Assembly (NCBI RefSeq): GCF_014217565.1
Contig: NZ_CP043661.1
Location: 7,936,001-8,000,000, forward strand
Reading direction: 5' to 3'
Origin: Kribbella qitaiheensis
Lineage (GTDB): Bacteria > Actinomycetota > Actinomycetes > Propionibacteriales > Kribbellaceae
DNA length: 64,000 nt
The notes beneath the pieces were generated by a model, which saw nothing but the letters and a program-made list of their open reading frames with translations, was not told where the DNA came from and did not search any database. Position numbers and translations under genes: made by a program. How positions within the stretch are numbered: position 1 is the first letter of the stretch; each line of letters opens with the position of its first letter. Below, in pieces: positions 43,436 through 51,625 of the stretch.

Positions 43436-44407
43436 TCACCAGGCGTAGTCCTCGGGGGCGGTCTTGTACCCCGGGAAGATCTCGTCGAGCTTGGCCAGGG
43501 CCTTGTCGTCGAGCTTCACGTCAACTGCCCGTACTGCGGACTCGAGCTGCTCCATCGTCCGCGGCCCCACGATCGGCCCGGTAACGGCCGGCTGGTGCAG
43601 CAACCACGCAAGCGCGACATCGCCCGGCTCGTGCCCAAGCTCATCGGCAAGCGCCTCGTACTTCTCAATCTGCGGCCGCAGCTTCTCGAGTGCCTCCTTA
43701 GCACGACCCTCGGTACGGCGTACGCCCTCGTTCTCCTTACGGAGCACACCGCCAAGAAGCCCACCCTGCAGCGGCGACCACGGGATGACACCGAGGCCGT
43801 ACTCCTGTGCAGCCGGCAGCACCTCGCGCTCGACATCGCGCACGATCAGGTTGTAGATCGACTGCTCGCTGACGAGTCCCGTGAAGTTCCGCTTCTCGGC
43901 GGCAGCCTGCGCCTGGGCGATGTGCCACCCGGCGAAGTTGCTGCTTCCGGCGTACAGGATCTTGCCCTGCTGTACGGCAACCTCGATCGCCTGCCAGATC
44001 TCCTCCCACGGAGTCTCGCGGTCGACGTGGTGGAACTGATACAAGTCGATGTAGTCCGTCTGCAGCCGCTTCAAGCTCGCGTCGAGCGCGCGGCGAATGT
44101 TGAGCGCCGACAGCTTGCCCTCGTTCGGCCACTCGTCCATGTCGCCGTAGAGCTTGGTGGCCAGAACCGTCTTCTCACGGTTCTTCGGATCCTTCGCGAA
44201 CCAGCGCCCGACGATCTCCTCCGTCGCGCCCTTCCCGACGCTCCGGCCGTACACGTTCGCAGTGTCGAAGAAGTTGATCCCCTTCTCATGCGCCGCATCC
44301 ATGATCGCGTGCGAGTCGTCCTCGCTGGTATGAGGCCCAAAGTTCATCGTCCCCAGGCAAATCCGGCTAACACTAAGACCAGTCCGACCAAGATGAGTAA
44401 ATTCCAT
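43436..44407 (-). CDS. aldo/keto reductase
   Basis: 323 aa from ATG 44407. A TTG 9 nt upstream is possible, because the GGGAGG sits very close to the ATG. The AKR barrel is clear: FFDTANVYGRSVGKGATEEI with catalytic Asp and Tyr, KTVLATKLYG with the Lys, and YIDLYQFHHVD with the His. The end LDEIFPGYKTAPEDYAW is typical of the YajO/YhdN-type actinobacterial branch. It reduces aldehydes or ketones with NADPH. Two interlocking palindromes in its upstream region suggest specific control. Confidence 0.95.
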   Translation of the reverse strand: MEFTHLGRTGLSVSRICLGTMNFGPHTSEDDSHAIMDAAHEKGINFFDTANVYGRSVGKGATEEIVGRWFAKDPKNREKTVLATKLYGDMDEWPNEGKLSALNIRRALDASLKRLQTDYIDLYQFHHVDRETPWEEIWQAIEVAVQQGKILYAGSSNFAGWHIAQAQAAAEKRNFTGLVSEQSIYNLIVRDVEREVLPAAQEYGLGVIPWSPLQGGLLGGVLRKENEGVRRTEGRAKEALEKLRPQIEKYEALADELGHEPGDVALAWLLHQPAVTGPIVGPRTMEQLESAVRAVDVKLDDKALAKLDEIFPGYKTAPEDYAW

Positions 44408-44444
44408 ACCTCCCAACCTCGCTCACCCCCGCTGAGACTTCCAA

Positions 44445-44485
44445 CAGAAGAATCAACTCAGTTCGATCACTCGTTCTTCTGAGTT
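44445..44485. promoter_or_regulatory. interlocking palindromes upstream of the aldo/keto reductase
   Basis: CAGAAGAA (44445-44452) pairs with TTCTTCTG (44474-44481), and AACTCAG (44455-44461) pairs with CTGAGTT (44479-44485). Both dyads lie about 40-80 bp upstream of the reductase start, where a regulator dimer or tetramer could bind. Confidence 0.45.
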
Positions 44486-44553
44486 CCGCGCCGAGGAGCC
44501 GTGGAGACCTGAGCGGTTGGCGCCGTGCTGCGTGGTTGTGGCCGGGGGACGGG

Positions 44554-45100
44554 TCACTTGTCGCGGCCGAGCTGATCGAGTTCGGCGCGGTATTGCTCGA
44601 GGTCGAAGGGTTGACGATCCACCAAGCCGGCGTGGACATGCGTGATGACCAGCGCTCCGATGGCGTGCAGGATGTTGTGCCTGTCCTCACCGAGGTCGCG
44701 GAGTCTGCGCGCCGCCTGCCACACCTCTGGCGGGTCGTTGTCCCACAGTTGGTTCGCGACGATCTCATGCATCGCAACGTGCAACCGTGGGTTCACGCCG
44801 TCGATCTCACCCTCGAAGCCAGGGTCCGCGATAGCGTCGTGGTACTCGGGATGGTCGCCCTCGATCGACAGACCGCGTTCGTCCGCCGAGGGCCGGGTCG
44901 AGGTCCAGGTCCAGGTAGTCGTCGTCACCGATTCGGGTGTCGGAGTACGGCATCGTGAACGTCCGCCGCTCGGTGGCCTCCTTCAGGTCTTCGGCATCGA
45001 CCGACCTGGCTGGTCCGTCCACCGCCGCGAGTCCGGCCGGCCTCCGAGATTGCTGCTGCGGACGCTTCTTCTGCTTAGAACGAACCCGGCTCTTCGGCAT
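44554..45100 (-). pseudogene. DUF1841-like protein with one frameshift
   Basis: The N-terminal frame starts MPKSRVRSKQKKRPQQQSRR at 45100 and reads to about YLDLDLDPA. The C-terminal frame reads DERGLSIEGDHPEYHDAIAD, then NPRLHVAMHEIVANQLWDND, which resembles the DUF1841 family. Removing one C from the CCC run near 44893-44900 joins them into a 181-aa protein. The function of the family is unknown. Single homopolymer indel, so either sequencing error or a recent mutation. Confidence 0.75.
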
Positions 45101-45266
45101 GGCCCAACTCTCGCAAGCCCACCGCGCTGAAGCCAACTAGGGTCCCCGGAGTACTCCTCCCGCACCGTGAGATGTTCAATCACTAGTCCTTCTGAATCTG
45201 AGCAGCCCCGGTACGACGTGCCGCGGGTGCCGGTCGCGGTCACGCTGAGGTCCTAGGCTCGTCGCT

Positions 45267-46010
45267 ATGGCGATGACCAAGTTCGACGTCGGCGGCTACA
45301 AGCTTGCAGCTGAGATCTCGGGGAAAGGGTCGCCAATGGTCGTCTTCATCTCCGGCAGCGGCGGCGCCGGCGACTCCTGGGACGCAGCCATCTCGGCGAT
45401 GCGGTCATCGACGACCCTCGTGACCTACGCCCGTGCCGGAATCGGCGACAGCGAGATACCGGCCGACCCAGCGGCGCGCACACTTGGCGCCGCCTCGGAG
45501 GAGTTGCGCCAGCTACTCGCGGCGACCGACCTCGCGGGACCGTTCATCCTGGTCGGCCACTCGCTCGGAGCCCTGATCGCCCTGATCTTCGCCGCGCAAT
45601 GGCCAGTCGCCGGTCTTGTCCTGGTCGATGCCACTGACATCCACTTGAACCTGGACATCGACGAACCGATTCTCGTCGCGGCCGATGGCGAGAGGGAGGG
45701 CCACCTGTCGTACGACGTGGTTGCGAGCGTGGACGAGGTCGCGCGCAGCAGACGCCCCCTCGACGTACCGAGTGTTGTCATCGCCAGCCGCGTCCGCCGC
45801 TGGCTCGACCTAGCAGACCTTAAGCCCTGGCAACCCTTCAGCCTCGCCGAACTCGACGAACGATGGCAGCGCCACCAGCAATCGTTGGCCGCCGACCTAG
45901 GCGCCACCCACAAGGTCGCCCGCTTCGGCGGCCACAACATCCAGAACGACGACCCAACCATCGTCGCAAATTCGATCGACGACCTCATCACCACTGCTCG
46001 TCGGCGGTGA
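45267..46010 (+). CDS. alpha/beta hydrolase
   Basis: 247 aa. The nucleophile elbow is VGHSLGALIAL (Ser near residue 99), the oxyanion-side loop is ISGSGGAGDSWD and the catalytic His is in FGGHNIQNDDP near the C-terminus; the acid is probably in LVDATDIH. It is a soluble esterase/hydrolase of unknown substrate. It stands alone with its own start (ATG 45267) and no signal peptide. Confidence 0.92.
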   Translation: MAMTKFDVGGYKLAAEISGKGSPMVVFISGSGGAGDSWDAAISAMRSSTTLVTYARAGIGDSEIPADPAARTLGAASEELRQLLAATDLAGPFILVGHSLGALIALIFAAQWPVAGLVLVDATDIHLNLDIDEPILVAADGEREGHLSYDVVASVDEVARSRRPLDVPSVVIASRVRRWLDLADLKPWQPFSLAELDERWQRHQQSLAADLGATHKVARFGGHNIQNDDPTIVANSIDDLITTARRR

Positions 46011-46078
46011 ATCCATCCGGCATCGACTCGAGTGCCCTCCGGCCGGACATCGGATGGAGGTTCAGAAACTCTTGATCG

Positions 46079-46333
46079 TCAAGCCCGCTGCCGCACACGC
46101 ACGCTGAAGATGACCGACCGCGCAGAACGGCCGTCCAGCCAGCGCTCCCATGCTGCGATCTGAGGCGGCTCACTTGGTAGCGAGAGCACACCGATATACC
46201 CGCCCGACTGGTCCACTAGTTCGGGCCAGGGCCGCCCATGCTCGCCCATGACGTCATCCTGCATCTGATAGGTCGCGTACCAGCACGCTTGTTCCGTCCC
46301 GCCCTCCAGATGTAGCGGAAAACTCGTTCCCAC
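46079..46333 (-). CDS. small hypothetical protein, 84 aa (downstream half of an amber-split frame)
   Basis: Starts GTG 46333 with sequence MGTSFPLHLEGGTEQACWYA and ends SARSVIFSVRVRQRA. It looks like a genuine folded protein (aromatic residues, GGYIGVLSLPSEPPQIAAWE), not a shadow. It is in the same reading frame as the 53-codon ORF immediately upstream, separated by only a TAG and three codons. No function recognised. Confidence 0.5.
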   Translation of the reverse strand: MGTSFPLHLEGGTEQACWYATYQMQDDVMGEHGRPWPELVDQSGGYIGVLSLPSEPPQIAAWERWLDGRSARSVIFSVRVRQRA

Positions 46334-46342
46334 CGCGAACGG

Positions 46343-46504
46343 CTATGACGCTCTCGGGCCGCTCGTAGCATCGAGACCGGACCACTGCGGATCGATCCGG
46401 AACTCGATCATCAAGCCCGTCTCGGCGAAGTCAGCCGAGATGCGCTCGGCAACAAACTGGGTCGCCGAAGCGATCCTCTCTTCGGTCCATGTCTCCACGA
46501 GCAT
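46343..46504 (-). CDS. small hypothetical protein, 53 aa (upstream half of an amber-split frame)
   Basis: Starts ATG 46504: MLVETWTEERIASATQFVAE, then ADFAETGLMIEFRIDPQWSG, and stops at TAG 46345-46343. The next ORF restarts in the same frame 12 nt later. A 141-residue single protein interrupted by one amber codon is therefore possible, as is a coupled pair. I recognise no family. Confidence 0.4.
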   Translation of the reverse strand: MLVETWTEERIASATQFVAERISADFAETGLMIEFRIDPQWSGLDATSGPRAS

Positions 46505-46709
46505 GATCACACCAGCCTGCACTTGATGAAGAATTTCTGAACAACGCCGGCGTTGGCATCATATGAGGCGCCGGTCGCCACCACATCGGGACTTTCATTT
46601 TGCACCACGAGGTTCGTATGACTCTCCTCCGACGGAGGAACGGCTGGCGACATCGATGGTCAGCACCTGTCGAGATCCCGCCATCAGGCCCTGTACCTGA
46701 GCACCCTAT

Positions 46710-46985
46710 TCATAGCTGCTCAATGACCCTCTGGCCGAGGCATCGAACTGGCAAGGCCAACTCCGTCAGCTCTCCGCTGTCGGCGAAGCGGAGAAATCGC
46801 ACAGCTGCAGCGAGTGTCGCAACGCGTCCGCTGGGTGTGTCCAGGAAGTGCATGAGCGTACGGCGGATGCTTTCGGCGCTGACCGGATACGTCAGGGTTG
46901 TGCACAGGAGAGTTGCAGCGTCGTACCCCGCCGGTGCCTGGCCCCACGTCTCCCAGTCGAGGATGACGAGGCGCGGGGCCGTGAG
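46710..46985 (-). pseudogene. C-terminal fragment of an APH-type phosphotransferase
   Basis: Only the end of the gene remains: RLVILDWETWGQAPAGYDAA, then a helical C-terminus to VIEQL. LxxxDWE..G.P.YD is the metal-binding/activation region of aminoglycoside/choline-kinase-like phosphotransferases. The HGD catalytic loop and the whole N-lobe are missing; upstream the frame continues only through unrelated sequence. It abuts the plus-strand fragment described next, so a deletion or insertion joined two broken genes here. Confidence 0.65.
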
Positions 46986-47195
46986 GTCCGCGCCTTCATC
47001 ACCGCCACAGACGGCCACACCAGCAAACTCACCCGCCCCCAGAAGGGCCGCTTCGTAGCCCTCTGCTGGATCGGCCAGATCTACAAACACATCCCAGACC
47101 CCAAGCCGGCCTACGTTGCCGACTGGGACGACCTCCCCGACTGGCAACAACAAACCGACGCCGACATCTTCAACCACATCGAGCGGTCCGCGTCG
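46985..47195 (+). pseudogene. fragment of an unidentified actinobacterial gene
   Basis: About 68 codons that are clearly protein-like: TDGHTSKLTRPQKGRFVALC, WIGQIYKHIPDPKPAYVADW, DDLPDWQQQTDADIFNHIER. There is no plausible start at its left edge, which touches the phosphotransferase fragment, and the reading falls into unrelated sequence at about 47195. I cannot name the family. Confidence 0.5.
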
Positions 47196-47333
47196 CCTCG
47201 TCGAATCGCTCAGAGCACCCGGGGCAGTCCGTCCCTCCTACTCCGACTGCTTCGGTTTGATGTTCCTCGGCGGTGATCGGGCGGGTCAAGCACGCTTTCC
47301 AAGACGGGAAAGCCCACTGCCTGGGTCTGCGAG

Positions 47334-50300
47334 CTAGGCAACGACCGAAGCCGCCTGGAAGAGGTCAGTTGGCATGGGGTGCTCCAGTTTCCAAGTTATG
47401 GCGATTGGGCGGTCGCCAGTATGGCTTGTGTACATGGCGGGGCCAAGGAAGACATAGGGCGAGGTACCCAGGTCATCTTCGTTGTGTTCGCGGGCGAAGA
47501 TGAAGATGTTGGACCCGTGCTCGCGGTGGTTGATATAGCGCTGGCCGGTCGGGGAGGTCACCGAGGTAGTGCTCTGTGATTCCCAATGGAACAAGGTCGG
47601 ACTGATCGCATAGTCGCGGTACATCGTCGTCGGGGAGTAGTCGGCCTCAGACTTCGTCAGCGTGACTAGGAACGCATCGGTGTCAGTCTCCTGAGAGAAC
47701 AGGACACCCTGTCGGAAGATGCTCGGCCGGCGGTTCAGCGTCGCGTAGTTGAGAGCAGCCAGGATCTCCTCGCGCTGGTAGCGAGCGTGGATGCGAAGGG
47801 CCAGGCTGCCGAGCTGGCCGCTTAGTTGAAGAGTGCGGTGGCGCGCGCGGTCCATCGTGTAGTCGATAACTGCAGTCAGCTCGTCGCGTACCGCTCGTTC
47901 CGTCCGAAGTGCCTGCAGACCGGCGTCATACGTCGGAAATCCGCCGCCACTCGGCCAGAGCGAGAAGAACAACATCCGCGCCTCCTGGCGCTGGCTGTCA
48001 CTCAGATCTCCGTACGACGGCGCGTCGTCTGCCAGCAGCATCCGATACGCGCGCATCCGGGCCGGATCGTCGACATGGGCCAGCGCGCGTACTCGTCGCA
48101 GAAGGGCAGACTCCTGATCGCCACCTTCACGGGTTGGTAAGCCGGCGTCTCTTCGAAGGGTGGTCCAACTGCGTCCACTGCGTAGAACGTCACTAAGTTC
48201 GGTACCGGATTCGTGCAGAAATGTTGGTAGATCCTGGTCGCCGTGGGCCCGCAGTTCGCCGACCATTTCCCGCCAGCGACCAGTCACCTGAGCGCGCAGA
48301 TTCTTCAGGACGGCCTCCTGCGCGACCTTGTCGAGGACGATCTGGCAGCCCGACGGCAAGAAGGGGAAGCCCAGCTCGACCTGGCGCTGTAGTCCCCCGC
48401 GGGTGTCACCGGTGATTGCCTGGAAGCGCTTATCGAATCGGAACTCCTTGCGCTGATGGCCGACAAAGTCGAGAGCGGTGAGAACCGCCTTGCCCTCGGA
48501 CTGGCGCAGCCCACGGCCGAGCTGCTGCAGGAACACGGTCGGGCTCTCGGTCGGACGAAGGAAGAGGACTGTATCTACCTCAGGAAGGTCCAGGCCCTCA
48601 TTGAAGAGGTCGGCTGCGAACAGCGCATTCAATCGGCGGTCCTTCAGATCGCGGAGCGCCTGGTCGCGGTCAGCAATCGATGACTGGCCGGAAATCGCCC
48701 GCGCTGGAATGCCGGCGTCGTTGAAGACCTTCGCCATGTACTCGGCATGAGCGACAGAAACGCAGAAACCTAGAGCCCGCATCGCGAGGACATCGGTGAG
48801 TTTGTCCCGCAACTCCCGCAGCACGATGGCTGCACGGCGGTCGTTACCTGTGTACAGACCCTCGAGCTCTTGCTCGTCGTAGCGACCTCGCTTCCACTGG
48901 AGGTCGGCGAGGTTGGTGCCGTCGGAGATTCCGAAGTAGTGGAACGGGCAGAGGAGGTCGTCCGAGAGCGCGTCCCAGAGCCGGAGCTCGACCGCGGTAC
49001 GTCCGTCGAAGTACGACTGCAGGTCGAAGCCATCGGTACGCTCCGGGGTAGCAGTCAACCCGAGCAGTTCACGAGGCTGCAGGTGATTCAGCAACTTCCG
49101 GTAGGTCGGAGCTGCGGCGTGATGGAACTCGTCTACGACCAAAATCTCGAAGGCGTCGACAGGCATGGCGGTGGCGTCGTAACTCGTCAACGCCTGGACG
49201 GAGGCGAAGACGTGCTGCCAGCGCTCTGGTCGTGCTCCCGAAAAGTACTCCTCGCCGAAGGAAGCGTCAGAAAGTACCTCGCGATAGGTGCGGAGCGATT
49301 GCTGGAGGATCTCTCGCCGGTGAGCGATGAAAAGCAAGGACGGCGGCTGGTCTCCGCGAGCTAGAGCCTCGTCGCGGAGCCGGCGATAGTCGAGTGCGGC
49401 GATCACGGTCTTGCCCGTTCCGGTCGCAGCCACCACAAGGTTCCGATGCCGATTGTGGACCTCGCGTTCGACCGCAATCGCTTCTAACATTTCCGCTTGG
49501 TAGGGCCGTGGCCGCACCTCCAAGCCTGCGAGCGTGACGGTGACGCGGTCGGTGGTTCGACGATTGCCTGCCTCAGCCAATGCATCGTCGAGGCGATCAC
49601 GATCTCGATCAGGGTCGTAGGTCTCGAAAGTCGAGTCGTTCCAGTAGGTGACGAAAGTGGCGCCGAACTTGTTCAGGAGGCTCGGAGTGGCGATCCGCGA
49701 AAGGCGAACATTCCACTCAACCCCGTCCAGCATCGCGGCCCGCGACAGATTAGACGAACCCACGTATGCCGTATCGAAGCCGGTGTCCCGGCGGAAGAGC
49801 CAGGCCTTGGCGTGGAGTCGCGTCCGGAGTACGTCGTACTGGATCTTCACCTCGGCGCCGAAGTCGTTAACGAGCCGATCCAAGGCATTGCGATCGGTGG
49901 CGCCCATGTAAGTCGTAGTGATGACGCGCAGCGGGGCATTCCGGAGCCTCAGACGCTGCAGCTCAGGCTCCATCAGCCTCAAGCCGTACCACTTGACGAA
50001 GGCGCACAGTAGATCGACGTTGTCGGCTGTGTCGATCTCGGCTCGCAACTCTGAGCCGAGGGCGGGCTCGCCGTGCGCGTTGGTGAGTAGGGCTGCGTCG
50101 GACAACGGCGTACTAGGCCGAACGTCGCCCGGATCATGTACGCCGGGGCCTGCTGGCGGACGTAGGGCAAGTAGTCGTTGTGGCTGACCGTCCGGCAGCG
50201 CGTCGTCGGCAGATTCCAGACGAAGAAGAAGATCATTGACCAGCGCTAGGCGTCGAGTTTCGTCGCGAGTGCCACCCAGCACACGCAGCACGGCGTTTCC

Positions 50301-50432
50301 AACGTGACGAGCAAGCACCTCAGGCTGGTCAGCTTTGTCGACCCCTTCGAGCGTGGCAGCAAGCCCCTCGGCCTGCTCAAGCGAACCGAGCAAACTGTGA
50401 GTCACCAGCGCGTCGTAGATTCCAGGCTTCAT
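47334..50432 (-). CDS. PLD-like, superfamily 2 helicase and DUF3427 protein
   Basis: 1032 aa. Residues about 120-260 form a phospholipase-D-like nuclease domain with H207-x-K209 and GSSN (225-228). The helicase core has Walker A AATGTGKT (335-342), the DEAD-type box VVDEFHH, LLGLTATPERTDGFD and a helicase C lobe with FAADLFNEGLDLPEVDTVLF and QQLGRGLRQSEGKAVL. The last 350 residues are the DUF3427 region. Related PLD-helicase-DUF3427 proteins occur in defence islands. It probably translocates on DNA and cuts it. It is the first of three leftward nucleic-acid genes next to gene fragments. Confidence 0.93.
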   Translation of the reverse strand: MKPGIYDALVTHSLLGSLEQAEGLAATLEGVDKADQPEVLARHVGNAVLRVLGGTRDETRRLALVNDLLLRLESADDALPDGQPQRLLALRPPAGPGVHDPGDVRPSTPLSDAALLTNAHGEPALGSELRAEIDTADNVDLLCAFVKWYGLRLMEPELQRLRLRNAPLRVITTTYMGATDRNALDRLVNDFGAEVKIQYDVLRTRLHAKAWLFRRDTGFDTAYVGSSNLSRAAMLDGVEWNVRLSRIATPSLLNKFGATFVTYWNDSTFETYDPDRDRDRLDDALAEAGNRRTTDRVTVTLAGLEVRPRPYQAEMLEAIAVEREVHNRHRNLVVAATGTGKTVIAALDYRRLRDEALARGDQPPSLLFIAHRREILQQSLRTYREVLSDASFGEEYFSGARPERWQHVFASVQALTSYDATAMPVDAFEILVVDEFHHAAAPTYRKLLNHLQPRELLGLTATPERTDGFDLQSYFDGRTAVELRLWDALSDDLLCPFHYFGISDGTNLADLQWKRGRYDEQELEGLYTGNDRRAAIVLRELRDKLTDVLAMRALGFCVSVAHAEYMAKVFNDAGIPARAISGQSSIADRDQALRDLKDRRLNALFAADLFNEGLDLPEVDTVLFLRPTESPTVFLQQLGRGLRQSEGKAVLTALDFVGHQRKEFRFDKRFQAITGDTRGGLQRQVELGFPFLPSGCQIVLDKVAQEAVLKNLRAQVTGRWREMVGELRAHGDQDLPTFLHESGTELSDVLRSGRSWTTLRRDAGLPTREGGDQESALLRRVRALAHVDDPARMRAYRMLLADDAPSYGDLSDSQRQEARMLFFSLWPSGGGFPTYDAGLQALRTERAVRDELTAVIDYTMDRARHRTLQLSGQLGSLALRIHARYQREEILAALNYATLNRRPSIFRQGVLFSQETDTDAFLVTLTKSEADYSPTTMYRDYAISPTLFHWESQSTTSVTSPTGQRYINHREHGSNIFIFAREHNEDDLGTSPYVFLGPAMYTSHTGDRPIAITWKLEHPMPTDLFQAASVVA

Positions 50433-50584
50433 CCAGTCACCACCTCGCGCAGAGCATGCCAGATCGTGCCGACAATCTCTGGACTCGGCAACCGCCGAGC
50501 GTGTTGGCAGGAGGCTGCGCCGACTGTTGGTTGCTTAAGACGATGGACTCGCCGACCCGTCTGGACGAAGCAAGTTGGTGGTGA

Positions 50585-51475
50585 CTAGCTCGCCTTGAAC
50601 TGTTCGTACCGCCATTCGAGGGCGTCGGTGCTCGGGCGCTCGATCTTGCGGCGGGGCAGGGTGATCGAGGTCTGGTGCATTTGTTGGAGGCCGTACTTCA
50701 GCATCGGGCCGTCTGTCTCGCCCAGGAGATCCTGGTTGATCTGGACAACCCCGTCAGGGCGGATGCCGAGGAGATTCTGGTCGTAAGCAGCGTGGTGGAT
50801 CTTGCAGAGGCTTAGGCCGTTACTCACGACGGGGAGACCGGATTCATGTGCGTCGGGTCGGATGTGGGCGGCGTCGAGGAGCACGCCGTGCTTCAACCGG
50901 CAGACTGTGCATTGTGTGTGGTAGGCACGGATTACCGAGGCTCGGAAGACTGGCTGGTGGAGACGGCGCAGGGTGGTCTGTTCGGCATAGCGTTTGAGGG
51001 GTTCGGACAAGGTCTCGGGGTGTTCGATGAATCGCAGCGACTCGTCCAGGGCGATCAGAATCTGCCGAGCATCGTCGTCGTAGCGGACGGCGAAGACGGG
51101 AAAGACCGGTACGAAGATGCCGGGCTTTAGCTTGAGGAGCAGGATCAGGGGGAGGCCGAGCTCGACTGCTCGGCGGAGCTTGGTATTGCTGCCGCCGATG
51201 GAACCGGTTTTGTAGTCGTATCGGAAGTAGCCACCCTCGACCTGGCCATCGTCGTACGGACCGGTTGGTGAGCTGAGGATCGACAGGGTTGCGTTGAGGT
51301 CGCTAGGGTTCCAGATGCCGGCTGACTGATCGATGATCCGCCGCCGCTGACCGTTGATCTCAAGGTCAGTCAGTTGATCCCGAGTGACGACTCCGCCCGA
51401 CTGATCTCGGAGATACGCCAGGCGCTTCATGATCTGGTCACGAAGAGCAAAGTCCGCATCGAGATCCAAAGCCAT
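50585..51475 (-). CDS. HNH endonuclease
   Basis: 296 aa from ATG 51475 (GGAAGG upstream). The C-terminal HNH site is CTVCRLKHGVLLDAAHIRPD followed by SNGLSLCKIHHAAYDQNLLG: zinc-type CxxC, AH-I, and the N and H of the ββα fold. The N-terminal 180 residues form a separate domain with a start like MALDLDADFALRDQIMKRLA, probably the DNA-recognition part. This organisation is that of predicted restriction endonucleases (COG3440-like). No cognate methyltransferase is seen in the window, so it may cut modified or foreign DNA. Confidence 0.92.
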   Translation of the reverse strand: MALDLDADFALRDQIMKRLAYLRDQSGGVVTRDQLTDLEINGQRRRIIDQSAGIWNPSDLNATLSILSSPTGPYDDGQVEGGYFRYDYKTGSIGGSNTKLRRAVELGLPLILLLKLKPGIFVPVFPVFAVRYDDDARQILIALDESLRFIEHPETLSEPLKRYAEQTTLRRLHQPVFRASVIRAYHTQCTVCRLKHGVLLDAAHIRPDAHESGLPVVSNGLSLCKIHHAAYDQNLLGIRPDGVVQINQDLLGETDGPMLKYGLQQMHQTSITLPRRKIERPSTDALEWRYEQFKAS

Positions 51476-51625
51476 CTGCTGCCTTCCGTCGACGTGGCCA
51501 ATTGGCTCAGTGACTGCCTCACACCATCGGGCTGGCCGGCCAGCTAGCGGGTGAAGGCTCGGCAAATTCTATGCGTGACGAGGGTGCTGGCTGAGGAACG
51601 ACCTGGAGATCAAGCCTGCTTGTTG

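Noticed and set aside
46229..46236. GGGCCGCC in the small-ORF pair as another frameshift site
   Set aside because: The frame reads sensibly across it, and the ORF is too uncertain to judge.
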